Shown piece by piece: positions 11,100-36,178 of a stretch of DNA of 64,000 bases. Position numbers and translations under genes: made by a program. Origin of the DNA: Undaria pinnatifida. Taxonomy: Eukaryota; Sar; Phaeophyceae; Laminariales; Alariaceae. The stretch spans positions 1,255,001 to 1,319,000 of the forward strand of contig JABAKD010000027.1 of NCBI GenBank assembly GCA_012845835.1. The letters are read 5' to 3'. The first letter of the stretch is position 1. Every line of letters starts with the position of its first letter. The notes below the pieces were generated by a model that was not told where the DNA came from, did no database searches, and worked only from the letters and a program-made list of their open reading frames with translations.

Positions 11100-11753
11100 C
11101 AGCAGCTGGGAGCCAACGGCACGCCGACGCTCTCTATGGGGTAAATGATGGCGCAGAAGGACACCAGACACAGCCCCATGTACCTCAGAAATTGGCAGTC
11201 CTTCCAGCACGGCCAAATTCGCCTGGGAAAAGCTGGGGCGGCTGCTGTATGTGATGATGCTTCAGCACCCGCTCAAAACGACGCTCATATGGCATCCACG
11301 CGGGCCTCGCGGCCAGTGTCGCCAGCCCTATCACAGCTGTTGCCAATGACACCGTGTATCCTCCGTACCTTCCGATATTACAGAAGTCAGAGCAAGTCTA
11401 GCGTCGGGCGTCGTGGGGAAGTCTGGTTTGTACAACCTTGCGTTGCCGTTATTGGCCTAAAATGGAAAATTGAATGGCAATTTCACTTTCCAAAAACTTG
11501 CCAACGAAGCGGAACAAAAATACGCCAAAAAAACTTCGGCAATTTTTTGCTATTTTGGCAAGTTTACATTTCCAAAATTTGCCAATTGGCAAGAAACTTG
11601 CCAAAAAATGTCGTTAGAAATGACCCTAAGCGGGCTGATCCCGGAGAAAAACGACGTGATCGTCACTCGAGGCGCGGCAGAAGCATGTACCGGTGGGGTT
11701 GGGGCCGCAGACTCGTCCGGATCACTGTGATGGGGGACAGCTGTTGCCTCCAT
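11100..11753 (-). CDS. Possible small minus-strand gene, unrecognised
   Basis: An ATG at 11753 opens MEATAVPHHSDPDESAAP, followed by an Ala/Pro-rich stretch and TITSFFSGISPLR. Further down the same strand, around 11440-11375, a frame reads LYKPDFPTTPDARLALTSV before a plausible donor (gtacgg). At 11350-11280 and 11230-11120, frames with hydrophobic segments (YGGYTVSLATAVIGLATLAA; RYMGLCLVSFCAIIYPIES) suggest membrane helices. The frames do not join cleanly with introns of the size seen elsewhere, and part of the span is repeat-like (TTGGCAAGTTT). I do not recognise the protein; the plus strand is an alternative. Confidence 0.25.
11490..11615. repeat. Inverted TTGGCAAGTTT / AAACTTGCCAA cluster
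   Basis: Several copies of 'aacttgcc' and 'ggcaagtt' in both orientations within 120 bp can fold on themselves. A related cluster is at 10935-11055. Confidence 0.7.
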
Positions 11754-11870
11754 GCTGGTGTCCAAACCGGTGCCCGTTGCGGGTGAATGGTGTCCACCAG
11801 ACGATGTGGTAATTTTGGAATTTGGTGACCATATTCAAGCGTTCCCCGTAGGGGGTGTGGTATTCAACGT

Positions 11871-11930
11871 ACCCCCGGTGATAAAATGATGGCAAAAAAA
11901 CGAAACAAGCAAAGCATCACCGGGTGTGCT
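11871..11930. repeat. Short hairpin repeat family R2, copy 2
   Basis: Arms 'acccccggtgat' and 'atcaccgggtgtgct' enclose an A-rich loop. The upstream flank ('agggggtgtggtattcaacg') matches the flank of the third arm at 10077-10100. Confidence 0.8.
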
Positions 11931-12179
11931 CATGTAGCGACAGCGAAGCAGTAAGCAGCAGATGCGTCTGGACGGAAGGGCAGGGACTGATTGGATTGTG
12001 TGCGTTTTAGTATTAGTACCAAGCGGTCTTTACATGAGTGATATAGAGTGCTCTACGTAGATGGGTAGTCTATAAATTACCTGCAAACCCATGTCATGGT
12101 TGGGGTGAAATAGTGGAGCATCTCGTCGCCCTCCTCTCACTGTTCCATACCGTTCCATAGAGTATGATATTGTCAGCCT

Positions 12180-12300
12180 TGTTATGCCCAAGCAGCTAGC
12201 CAAAGGAGAGATGAATGAGGCACCCTAAACCATGAGGAGAGTGCTCCCCAACACAACCCTGCACCCCCCTCGAGGACTTCCATGACATGGGCCGATAGAT
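12180..12300. repeat. Dispersed repeat family R3, copy 1
   Basis: Shares 'catgaggag', 'gtgctccccaacac' and 'ccccc' spaced blocks with 51880-51980, in the same orientation. Confidence 0.55.
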
Positions 12301-12525
12301 GGCAGTGAACATGGTCAATATGATATACCAGGTACGTAGTTTTGTTCCATACCCAAGACTATGGTTCACAGAGCAGAAGAATGGAGGGCAGCCAGTGAAT
12401 ATACTACGCATATCTCGTACACTCTGCGCACATCGCAGTGTTGGTCGTCCAATAGCATTCTGCTCACGTCAATTTTTGCCAGCAGTTTGCCGACTTGGAG
12501 CCATGATAAGGATATGTACGGCTTA

Positions 12526-13587
12526 GGCAATTTCTTACACAGTCGGATTTGTCAGTCGAAAACGGCCTTTTTCGACTGAGGCCCAAATCGGGCTTTCTTA
12601 CACAGTCGAAAAGGGGCCTTTTTCGACTCAATTTTTTTCGATTGAGTTTTCCGACTGGGAAATCCAGTCGAAAATTTCAACTTTTTCGGCTGCACTTTTT
12701 CGACTGGATCCGCCAGTCGAAAACTCAGTCGAAAAAGTTTTACACGTTTTTTTAAACCCATCGCATCGATCATCCCACCACCACACACACATGCCCACAC
12801 ACCCACACGCCCACACCCCCACACCAGGTACCACACAGCACAGTATCATACAAAGCGCTGACGCTGGCTTGGCTATCACTGCTGTTGCTTCTCGCCGTAA
12901 GTCAGCGTGGCGCATTCCTAGCTCCGCTCGCCAGCAGCGTGATCACACGACCGCAGCAGCGCGCGGTATCGATCCCATTTTGCCAACAACGATTACGCCT
13001 GTTGTAGCTTTGGCGGCTCTCGGCTGAGTGCAACTCCACGAACGTAGCTTTCGGCTATAAGCCCAAAGCCATCAACCCGCTGGGACGAAGGTTCGTCGAG
13101 CGCGAGCACGCGTTGCTCGCGCAGAACGCGCGAAGGACAGAGCTGCCAACCGATAGTCGACCACTGCCATACAGTACAGCAGTACTCCCTCACGCCAACC
13201 GCCTCTAGGAAGAGCACAAAAAGTACAAAATTGACTCGACTGACGATAAGAAGAACCAGAAGACTCCAATCGAAAAAAGTCCAGTCGAAAGCGCATTATT
13301 ATCGAGGAACGAGAAAATAAGGGTCTTGTATGTACGGAAGAAGCTTTTGGGGTTATTGCACGTTGAGAAGCATCGTCAGCGAGACAAGCTCAAGGTGTGA
13401 TAGACTGGCTGCTTTCTGCTGTAAGCGAGCTTCGCTGCGACTGCTGCTGTGAGACTTCGCTGGGACTGCTGTGGTGACTGCCGTGGTGATAATTCGCTGT
13501 GACTACTGCAGTGGCGAGTGGCGAGCGCTGCGGGCTGTCTCTTCGACGATGGGTGATTGGCGGAATCCGACTGTGTAAGAAATGGCC
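12526..13587. mobile_element. Non-autonomous PIF/Harbinger-like DNA transposon (large MITE), apparently whole
   Basis: Left end ggcaatttcttacacagtcg and the reverse complement of the right end ggccatttcttacacagtcg match over 24 bp with one mismatch. Both ends are flanked by TTA (12523-12525 and 13588-13590), the 3-bp TWA target duplication typical of PIF/Harbinger. The 1,062-bp interior has no transposase frame; it holds many subterminal copies of CAGTCGAAAA in both orientations (12545-12745 and 13255-13290), a candidate transposase-binding array. The closely matching ends suggest a fairly young insertion. Superfamily is inferred from duplication length and end sequence. Confidence 0.88.
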
Positions 13588-15507
13588 TTATTTACTCTCA
13601 ACACATACGCGAGTTTGGGATGCTTTCAATGCCAAAACCTGCTGAGCTGCACACCGTCTTCTACGAAGGTAAGACAATAACACAACCTTAATGAGGACAC
13701 ACAACTCGTAATGCGCGCGATCGGAGTATCACACACAGCTTGCACATGAGTTTCGACGAAATCTTCGATCTCACAGCTGGAGTGTATTTTCATTTTTTTA
13801 TAATAACATAACTGTGATGGAAGGCCCAACATCAGCTCCAACATTCCAACAACGACAAACGACAAACGTGCTTCCTACGGTTGCTATGCTTTGCAACGCT
13901 GTGCTACGCGTTGCTATGCTCTGCATTCGGCTTCTCAGCACTCTCAGCTCTCAGCACGCGACTCCTGCCTCTTTAGAGTCTTGACCCTCGACCAAAAGCG
14001 GCCTAATCACACAGCAGAGCAGTAGAACAACATCATATAGCAACATTGTCGGGTCAAAACACTCACCTTCCACACGATTAAAACACGCTACGCGTCGCCT
14101 GAATGACCTTTCTGTTGAAGCCAACACTATCCTCGCCTTGAAGCGCTCTTTGCTCGCTTCCTCTGGAGCAGCTGCTGCACTTTGTGATGGTACACAACTG
14201 CAACTTCTCCACTAAATATGAGAGACATTGATCGGGGAGTGCTACTGCATAACGCAGGCGTTGGTGGGCGGGAGCACGGGGAAATACATTTCAACGATTT
14301 TGTTTGTGTTGCGCGATCAGCGATCGACCTCATCAGGCACCGCAGTGCTGTTGCGCTGTTGAGCGTTGTGGTACATCGCTCGGAATCATCGCAGGTGAGA
14401 CGTGGTTTACGTGTACTCATGCTTGATGTGCTTGCGAGGCGATCGACGTCTAGCTACCGGTGACCCATTCTGACGATGTGGAGACGTGTCTAGATGCTGC
14501 TGTTCTAACGTTCGAACCTGCACTGCTGCAGCTTGCTACGCGAAGGGGAGCCTTCCTTCGTCTGTCCTGCTTGCGTGCGTGGTTTGAATGCTAACCGTTT
14601 TACAAGCAGCTCGTCGATGCTGTGAGACAGTTGTGTTCGAGCAAGGCCTGCCTCGAGAAGATACTGCTGCTGTGAAGCTGTAGAGACCAGTGACAACAGC
14701 AGTGTGCAAGCAGTACCTGATTCGAGTGAGAAATTTGAATTCGCGAATTTGGTGCTTTACGTTCTCGAATCGTGTACAATACAAGTAAAACTCACGGCTG
14801 ACTTGATGCCCTTACATTTTTTTTTTTTGCAAGATACAAGTACTTTTCGTATAAAAAACCATTTTAAGGACTAAGACATCTGCCGTGAGTTAGACGAATT
14901 TCGGGTCAATACTCATCTTTGCAAGCTGCGTTGTTGGTACTTGTAATATACAATACAAGGGCTTCGCTCGCGGGCGGCTGGGCGTCGCCCGCTACGCTTG
15001 CGGAAGGAGGAATGGACTTTCAGTTGGAAGGCGGAAAAGAAGCACAAATGGCGCAACTGGCGACTTGAAAATGCCAAGAGGTCCATATATAGTACAACGG
15101 CACAGGATAGAAACGATTATGATTATGAGTTTGTTATTATCATCCATTCGCCCAGTCCATGATGGGCACGTCGGAGGACTTGCTTGGCATATCCTTCCAC
15201 CTCTCAGGTAGCACTTGTACACTTATTAATAGCTCTCTAAGTCGATCATCAATAATAAATTATCGCAGTGCATAAACACCAGGCACGCGCTTGTCAAGGA
15301 TAGAGACAGGAAAACTACAACTTAAGATGTAAAGGAGCGCAGTGCCAAAAAAAACATGCTGGAAGCAGGAACTTGAACGCACACACCGCAAACATGTGAA
15401 GTACATTTGTATTCCTGAAAGACGGAGAGCACGCATTTAGGCATAGTTCTCAAAAAACGATGCTGGTATAATAAACCACAACTTAACGTTCTAGAAAGAA
15501 CGTGCTG
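13588..15507. other. Intergenic, no gene supported
   Basis: Contains one R4 repeat (13687-13800). At 13860-14700 several frames on both strands stay open with CTG-rich sequence, but none looks like a protein and no splice pattern fits. A weakly palindromic patch lies at 14774-14967 (aactcacggc / gccgtgagtt). Confidence 0.4.
13687..13800 (-). repeat. Dispersed repeat family R4, copy 1
   Basis: Reverse-complement copy of a roughly 115-bp repeat with core CCAGCTGTGAGATCGAA, 'atttcgtcgaaactcat' and 'gcaagctgtgtgtgat'. Other copies are at 18240-18350, 32620-32735 and 37385-37515. Confidence 0.85.
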
Positions 15508-15612
15508 TCAACATTGCTTCCGAAGGAGCATGCAGGCTTGCTTGGACTCTTCCTCCCCAGCGGAGGTACCCAGCACCTTGCACTCTTGTTTTTTGTCGAT
15601 GATCTTGTGGAT
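15508..15612 (-). CDS. Terminal exon of an unrecognised minus-strand gene
   Basis: After acceptor tttgtggacag the frame reads IHKIIDKKQECKVLGTS, then an acidic GEEESKQACMLLRKQC and a stop at 15510-15508. The composition is protein-like (balanced charge, G-first codons). An acceptor further upstream (about 15656) would also be in phase and add 15 residues. It joins in phase 0 to the exon at 15887-16054. Function unknown. Confidence 0.5.
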   Translation of the reverse strand: MHKIIDKKQECKVLGTSAGEEESKQACMLLRKQC

Positions 15613-15886
15613 CTGTCCACAAACGTTGAAGCATGGCGGGAGGACGTCGATAAGTATGTGTAAAAAAGTATTCGTACTTCTCTCCAGCAGACGTCGTAAC
15701 CATCCAAATTATTGGAGCTCCTTTCGTTGTTAGTAATTTTTATGGTATTGTTGTACTTGCTCTTGGTACTCGGAAAAAGAGCCGCACTTCATAGACTATA
15801 TCCGCACGCCATCCCCTAGTCTTGAGCAAGAGACATGGATGTCTCGACTCGTGACACACAGGACGCAAGATAAGAGTAGAACGTAC

Positions 15887-16054
15887 CTCGATGTCGAACG
15901 CCCTCGTGGCACCGTGGGAATGGAATGCGGGATGTATATCGAGCAAGTGGTCGCCTGCCTTCTTCAGGAGGTCACCGACCTTGATGTCGCCGGTGCACTT
16001 CGTGTTTACGTCCTCGCCGACTTGGCGGCCCTCGGCGGCTGCTTCGCAGGGCTT
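15887..16054 (-). CDS. Internal exon of the same unrecognised minus-strand gene
   Basis: Good acceptor (tcgtttgcag) and donor (gtacgt) bound a 168-bp exon, phase 0 at both ends. It encodes 56 residues including EDVNTKCTGDIKVGDLLKKA and ending ATRAFDIE. Coding is well supported by splice sites and codon bias, but I do not recognise the family. Confidence 0.6.
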
Positions 16055-16364
16055 CTGCAAACGACAACAACGGATGGGAATACCTTGCGTTCAGTGAATG
16101 TTCAAAATAGTAAGGCCACGTAGCTGTCGTTGATTTCCAAAGTTTGAAAGGAAGTCGTACAATTTAACACTGTTGTAATGAAAGCGGTCGTTTATGGGCA
16201 AAGCCCTGCCTGGTACCACAACGTTGCTAACACCTATGAAACCACCACTGGGACAGGAACGAACGGGATTCACAGTCGCAACTGGTAAGCGTAAGCCCCG
16301 GTATACTGCTATATAAGGCCTACCGGCGGAATACCGACAACGAAGGGTAAGAGACAGTACCTGC

Positions 16365-17263
16365 CGTATATATAGTTCGGTACTACTCTATTACTGCTGC
16401 TATCAACACTAGTACGACCGACGTGTACTGCGATTCCTGAAGAGGTTGCGCACCCTACTTGTACTCGTTAATACAAAGAGTTCATGTGGTTGTATGAGAA
16501 ATGAGTAACAGTAGTAGTACACCGCGTCACTACATGAACAACTCGCCAACCCCAATCACGGGACTGCTCTCCAGCATCACCCAGGTTAACTTCAGCTTCT
16601 GTTTACTGCTATATATCAACCTCCAGTGTGTACTGCGACTGGTGCTGAGGTATCATGCTGCTGTTATTTATCACTGCATGGACCATTTTTACAACCCTGG
16701 CTGACCCCCGTGATGAGACTTGCCCGTTTTCATTGCTTCTTACATGTATAGATACCACGTAGTCGTAGTCGTACATCCAAAACGTGTGTTTATATCACAG
16801 CACAAAGCGTCACTGCATGGCTGTATATATTGTTCGGTACTACTCTATTACTGCTGCTATCAACACTATTACGATACTGCGATTCCTGAAGAGGTTGCGC
16901 ACCCTACTTGTACTCGTTAATACAAAGAGTTCATGTGGTTGTATGAGAAATGAGTAACAGTAGTAGTACACCGCGTCACTACATGAACAACTCGCCAACC
17001 CCAATCACGGGACTGCTCTCCAGCATCACCCAGGTTAACTTCAGCTTCTGTTTACTGCTATATATCAACCTCCAGTATGTACTGCGACTGGTGCTGAGGT
17101 ATCATGCTGCTGTTATTTATCACTGCATGGACCATTTTTACAACCCTGGCTGACCCCCGTGATGAGACTTGCCCGTTTTCATTGCTTCTTACATGTATAG
17201 ATACCACGTAGTCGTAGTCGTACATCCAAAACGTGTGTTTATATCACAGCACAAAGCGTCACT
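16365..17263. repeat. Tandem segmental duplication, two units of about 449 bp
   Basis: The unit at 16365-16815 recurs almost exactly at 16816-17263; for example, the same 67-codon open frame begins at 16501 and again at 16950. Differences are a few substitutions and a short indel near 16425/16873. A recent duplication. Confidence 0.95.
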
Positions 17264-17540
17264 GCATGGACCACTTGTCCAACCCCCGCTTACCCGACGA
17301 CGGGACTGCCCCGTACTCGTAGTCGTACATACATGAAGTGTGTTTGGCTGTACGTATGAAAAAGAAATCGCATCACACAGCGTCACTGCATAGATCTACT
17401 CGTAGACCTGAGTACTTGTACAATTCCCGCTTATACCCCGATGACGGGACTGCCCCGTACACGTACTCGTACATGCAAAAGTGTGTTTGTACGCATGAAA
17501 AAGAAATCACAGCACACAACTGCGTAGACAACTAGTACAA
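17264..17540. repeat. Diverged tandem units continuing the 449-bp duplication
   Basis: Two shorter units of about 130 bp share 'gcgtcactgcat', 'gacgggactgccccgtac' and 'atgaaaaagaaatc' with the 3' part of the 449-bp unit, showing a nested, older repeat structure. Confidence 0.8.
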
Positions 17541-17549
17541 CATGCTTAC

Positions 17550-17832
17550 CCCGACGGAGGGCAGTTATGAAAAGCTTGGCACGTGGAAGGCTCGTCACTC
17601 CTGCAGGTGTCGCAGACAGCGTCCTGGGAACTCCTGTTTTTCCTATTTCGTGCGATGAGGAAGCCGTCACAACCCTTGCTCGGGCACGGCCAATCAGGAT
17701 TGCCAGAAGAAGCTGAGTCCCGTTCTTGCCCGACCAGCTTCCACACGCCTGATCCTGAACCTCCACCACCCCCACTGTTGGCAGAGCCTCCTCCCGCACT
17801 AGCCTTGGTCCGCTTCGCAAATTTCAACTTCA
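17550..17832 (-). CDS. Exon with RanBP2-like zinc finger
   Basis: The minus-strand frame encodes a Gly/Ser-rich stretch, then VWKLVGQERDSASSG and a module DWPCP-x2-GC-x4-IARNRKN...VCDTC. The pattern W-x-C-x4-C ... N ... C-x2-C resembles RanBP2-type zinc fingers, which bind ubiquitin or single-stranded RNA; here the loop before the last Cys pair is longer than usual. The donor (gtaagc) at 17549 is strong. No ATG is found, so the exon probably has an acceptor near 17820. It may belong to the same gene as 15508-16054, but the phases (two bases left here, zero needed there) require another exon between. Confidence 0.5.
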
Positions 17833-17973
17833 AATTGTTATTGCCGATCCGGCAAATTTCAAATTCAAATTGTTTGCAGCCGTCAACGGCAATTCCCTCT
17901 CAACAGCCAGCAATTGGCCAACTTCAAAAGTAAAAGTACAAAAAAGAAGTTGCTGAAAAAGCAAAATAAAAAT

Positions 17974-18035
17974 ATCAGAGAGCAAGCAGTAAAGATCAGA
18001 GAGCAAGCAGTAAAGATCAGAGAATGAGAGCTAAG
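17974..18035. repeat. Short tandem repeat, 21-bp unit x3
   Basis: Three units of 'agatcagagagcaagcagtaa', the last diverged. Confidence 0.85.
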
Positions 18036-18060
18036 TAAGAATGAGACTAGGGAAAGCAAG

Positions 18061-19759
18061 GAAGGCAAGGAACTTCGGGACGGTTCTTTTCCCCAGCAAC
18101 TAATTTTCTTTTCGGCAATTACGGGCTGAGAAGGGCTGAGAGGGGGGAGGATATGCCGAGCGAGACGTCCGAGGGGGGCGAGGTCTAGGTATATAGTTTT
18201 ATGAGTGAGTTTTTTATTGGGAGGAGTTCTATTGTTTAGAATACATATTATAAAAATTAAAATACACTCCAGCTGTGAGATCGAATATTTCGTCGAAAGT
18301 CATCTTTGCAAGCTGTGTGTGATACTCCGATCGCGCGTATTACGGGTTGTGTGTATATATCGTATATGTTTTGTTTTTCTCCACTATAGTGGTTAGTGTT
18401 GGTATTTTCACTTTACGAGTAGGCGTGGAGAATTTCGACCTAGATCTAACATCATATTTATTTGATAAATTTATTATTACAGCAGTACAAGTACCGCGTG
18501 GTATACGCTTGGCATCAATGGCATGCATGGACTAACCTTACCGCCCGTGCTCGTACTGGTTTGGGTTTTTTGTCTCTATCTCCATCTCGTATTTCTCTCG
18601 TACTTCGTGACCACAGAGCTGGTGTATCTGATATACCTCGCTTATCAAAAGGAAAGATGTCAGGAGACAGCGCGTTCAGCCCTCGACAGACGTCACATTT
18701 ACGTTAATTTTGCCTTGAGTTGCTTGGGTTGTTGACTGACACCACGCTACCATTTACGAGGTTTTAGTGTAAAGGAGGTTCCCCTGCCCCCTTCCTTGAT
18801 TTCCTTGACAGCGCCCGCTTTCCCTTCCTTGGTTGCTTGGCATGTCTCCTGACTATGTACAGCAGTTGAGTCTTTGCTCCGAATGCTCGGCACGGGCACT
18901 GGTCGCTGGGTGCGCTGGGTGTCCATTGGTAGATATAAAGTAACGGTTTAACGTGAAGAACACACACTACAGCAGTACAGCATACCAGGTAAAGCAGTGA
19001 AGCACAGTTGAGTGCCTCGTTTCAATCTAAAGGTCCATTATTGTTTACTTCCCTACAAATTCAATACAGTTCCAGGTACCGGTTACGCAGAGTATCTGGT
19101 TACGTACAGCATTCCGGCACGATATATACCGCCGTGCAGGACCTCCCTGTGAATTATAAAAGTAGCTCCTCAGGCCTACGTTTCAGGTCAAACCGCCTCA
19201 TCCCTCATACCAGGTGTTTTGTGTGCCGTACGTGAATTCGCTGAGATACCCGTACATAGATACGATCATTCTACTACCAAGTGTCATGTCTCACTCTCCT
19301 ATCGTACCGCAGACGTCATGCTTCATATTCCCGCGGAAACGTCCCTCACTTCCTCCGTCCTTCCCCCTTCCCTTTTTTCCTTGCCTGCTGGCTGCTGGCC
19401 TCAAGCTAGCACTTGGCTGAGATCCCGCAGCCCGACCGAGTTTCGATTGGTTTGTTTTCGCATCTGCAGTAGTACTCTTGTATATACCTGCTAGCCTATT
19501 ATCATGTAGTGCATGGTATCTACCTGTAGTTTTATTATGCCTTTTCGTGACCACGGGGTATGTGAGTATATATATATGGTATGTGGGTATATTATAGGGG
19601 TATGTGAGATCGACAACAACAACATGGCTCGCGTGGCTCTTGAAACATTCAATAGCAGTTCCTTTCAGGCAATAGTTGGTGTGACTGCCCGCGTGCCGCG
19701 ATTTGCGTACGCTCGTCTGCGTCTCTAACCTGTACACCAACCGATACGTCCCGCCACAC
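18061..19759. other. Intergenic region upstream of the RecQ gene
   Basis: Contains repeat R4 copy 2 and ordinary mixed sequence. No gene, and no promoter element that I can defend. Confidence 0.4.
18240..18350 (+). repeat. Dispersed repeat family R4, copy 2
   Basis: Core CCAGCTGTGAGATCGAA through 'gcgcgtattacgggttgtgtg'. The upstream side is A/T-rich ('ataaaaattaaaat'), as in the copy at 32620. Confidence 0.85.
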
Positions 19760-19764
19760 ACTTT

Positions 19765-19975
19765 TATCATCGCCTTCATCATCACATTCATTATCGTCAT
19801 CATCACTATCATCATCATCATCATCATCATCACCGCGGTCACCATCATCATCATCATCGTCATCACCATCACCGTCATCGCAAACACTGTCGTCGTCATC
19901 GTCATCGTTATACATCATCATCATCACCACCGCAATTCTCCTCATCATCATCATCATCAACAACAACGCAAAGGA
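19765..19975. repeat. (ATC)n microsatellite just upstream of the RecQ start
   Basis: Imperfect ATC/GTC tract of about 200 bp that ends 5-20 bp before the ATG at 19981. It probably lies in the 5' leader or core promoter, where length changes could affect expression. The Met/Asp-rich minus-strand frames here are artefacts. Confidence 0.9.
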
Positions 19976-19980
19976 CGACG

Positions 19981-34023
<14,043 letters not shown>

Positions 34024-34125
34024 TTACGCCGATTGATTATGCCGACTGATTGCGCATTTTGTTTGCGCCAGTTGATTGCTCGAATCGACTCACACCTCGG
34101 ATATATCACGATTATGCAAATAATA

Positions 34126-34200
34126 TACATCACGTAGATCACATTAATGATCTAGATCATCTAGATAATCTAGGTCATCTAGATCGTCTGCAGCAGATCA
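34126..34200. repeat. ATCTAG-based short tandem repeat
   Basis: 'tgatctagatcatctagata' and variants, self-complementary. Confidence 0.85.
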
Positions 34201-34389
34201 TATTGCTGCCGTTGTGACATGTTGTGCTGTGTCTGTATATATGGGGCACATATCCAACTCGGGAAACATGTGCTAGATCATGCAGATTGTACGGCTCCCA
34301 CGCGGTAACATGAGCTGCACCTTACACATCTTCCTGAAATATCTTTATCATCAAGTAAAAATCGGTGATCTGTCTGACGTGTGGATTTA

Positions 34390-34720
34390 TTCAATGGTTG
34401 GCGGGGGGGTTGAGTGCTTGATTCAGTGATTGATTGATTGGTTTGTTGGTCTCTTGGTTGGTGGTTGCTTGGTTGATTGGTTAGCTGGTTGGTTGGTCGG
34501 CCTAGTGCTTTCTCCAATTGCTCCAATGGTTGGTTCTTTGGATGGTTGGATCGATGGTCGGGCGAGTGATTACTCGTTTGTTGATTGATTGATTTGCCCG
34601 TTGGTCGGTTGGTTGCTTTAGCTGGTTGATCTCGGTTAAGTCGGACATCTTGATTGATTGCTTGAGTGATTCCCTGGTTGATTGATTGCGTGCTTAATGT
34701 ATTGATTGCGTTGAGTGGCA
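34390..34720. repeat. TTGATTGG/TTGGTTGG degenerate tetranucleotide tract
   Basis: About 330 bp of T/G-rich sequence with a loose 4-bp period. Confidence 0.85.
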
Positions 34721-35689
34721 TGCTTACATATTAGTCGATTGGCTGGTTTTGTTGATTTAGCGTTTCACTACGTGGAGTTTTTATCTGCATGTGGCTTCGC
34801 GAGATGGTGTTTGGTGAAGCACAACGACATATTGAAGAAGGTCTGCGGTTGGCGACAATGTAGCGCCCGTCCAGACCATCGTGTACCTGTACTTCGCACC
34901 GTTTGAACCTTTTTTGCGGTTCAGTGTATTCTTTCGGACCTCCTTTTACAGAGTCGTGGGTATGTTTCGGTTTTTAGTTTTATTTTATTCGTGTCTCAAG
35001 CCCGACGCAATCAACTCCTTCAACTCTTCTCTTTTCGCTTCCGTCGAACATTATTTTTTTTGTGGCGGCACTGCTACTGCTTTTCAAGACTTTGTTGTGG
35101 TAACCGGTTGGTGTGGTGGGCGAGGTGGTCCTCACTGGATGTCGACTGGTGCGCCTGGAGAAAGCTGGTGCCTGCGATGGCTCAGAACACCGACGCATCC
35201 CGTGACAGGGTTAGTTGACTTACTTTCCCTGTAGCACCTTAGCACCTTTCGCACCAACTCTTTCTGACTAACGATATGGCACTATTAGTGGTCAAATGAC
35301 CAACTAATCAACTAATCAACTAATCAACCACTCAAACATCGACTACTAGTAGTCAACTGATCAACAGGAACTGCCCAATATCGTTGATACTCAGTATATC
35401 AATTGTGCTTGAATATTATTGGTTGTACAAGTATACGTGTTATTATTTGTATTAATATACCTGGTAAGTATTATTTGATAGTGTGTGCCGTGAGATTGGT
35501 AATCGGGTTGCGCTTTGTTTTTTCAAGATTAAAACGCACTTTTGGGGTGTGTCAAAGAGCTCGTCAATCACGCAGTTCACGAGGTTACGAAGCATTTGGT
35601 GCGCCCCTGCTTGTGGCATGCGCCGAATGACACGGCTTGCATCGCCCACCAGTAGTGGTCGGACCAGTAGCCCAGTTTTGGCACTGACT

Positions 35690-36000
35690 TCTATGATAAC
35701 CCTCTCCCAAACCAGCGTTTTTTATCTTCAACGAACGAACGAACGAACGAACGAACGTTTCATGGCTGCTTCACACGAGGAAATATGCTATGAAAAAGTG
35801 ACCTTAGACTAATGTATTTGCTTGTTTGCAAAGGTCTACTAGTGCTAGTAGTAGTACTATCGAACGATGGCGTCGCGGTGGCAAGGGGCACCATATTTCA
35901 GGAGATGCGGCCGGGGGCTGTTTTCAAAACCGGTGATTTCGTTAAATAAAAGTTGGGGGGGCTACCGCAGAATGTCTCAAACATTGTTACGTTGCTACGG
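35690..36000 (+). repeat. Dispersed repeat family R5, copy 1
   Basis: 'actatcgaacgatg', 'tttcaggagat(g/a)cggccg' and 'gtgatttcgt(t/c)aaa' match 50020-50250. An (AACG)7 tract lies inside at 35732-35758. Confidence 0.8.
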
Positions 36001-36086
36001 CGTTGTCACGCTGTTCTTAAGGCGGACCAATGATTCGATGGTACGATAGTACGATGGTACGATGGTCCCCCCATATTCACCAATGG

Positions 36087-36178
36087 TAGGATAGGATGGG
36101 ATAGGACAGGATAGGATAGGATAGGATAGGATAGGATAGGATAGGATAGGATAGGATAGGATAGGATAGGATAGGATA
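36087..36178. repeat. Pentanucleotide microsatellite (GGATA)n
   Basis: About 18 units, nearly perfect. Confidence 0.97.

Larger units (their letters stand above)
34024..35689. other. 3' flank of the RecQ gene, no gene supported
   Basis: I looked for a winged-helix exon that would complete the helicase and did not find one. ATCTAG-rich (34126-34200) and TTGATTGG-rich (34390-34720) simple repeats dominate. A minus-strand open frame at 35452-35649 (VIDELFDTPQKCV) is protein-like but unrecognised. Confidence 0.4.

Noticed and set aside
19291-19905. 204-codon minus-strand frame rich in Met and Asp
   Set aside because: Translation of the ATC microsatellite.
34779-34860. Short helical frame MWLREMVFGEAQRHIEEG as a further RecQ exon
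   Set aside because: No acceptor in front and no RQC resemblance.
35452-35812. Open frames on both strands near 35.5 kb as a gene
   Set aside because: Partly within repeat R5; neither strand shows splice sites or a known family.
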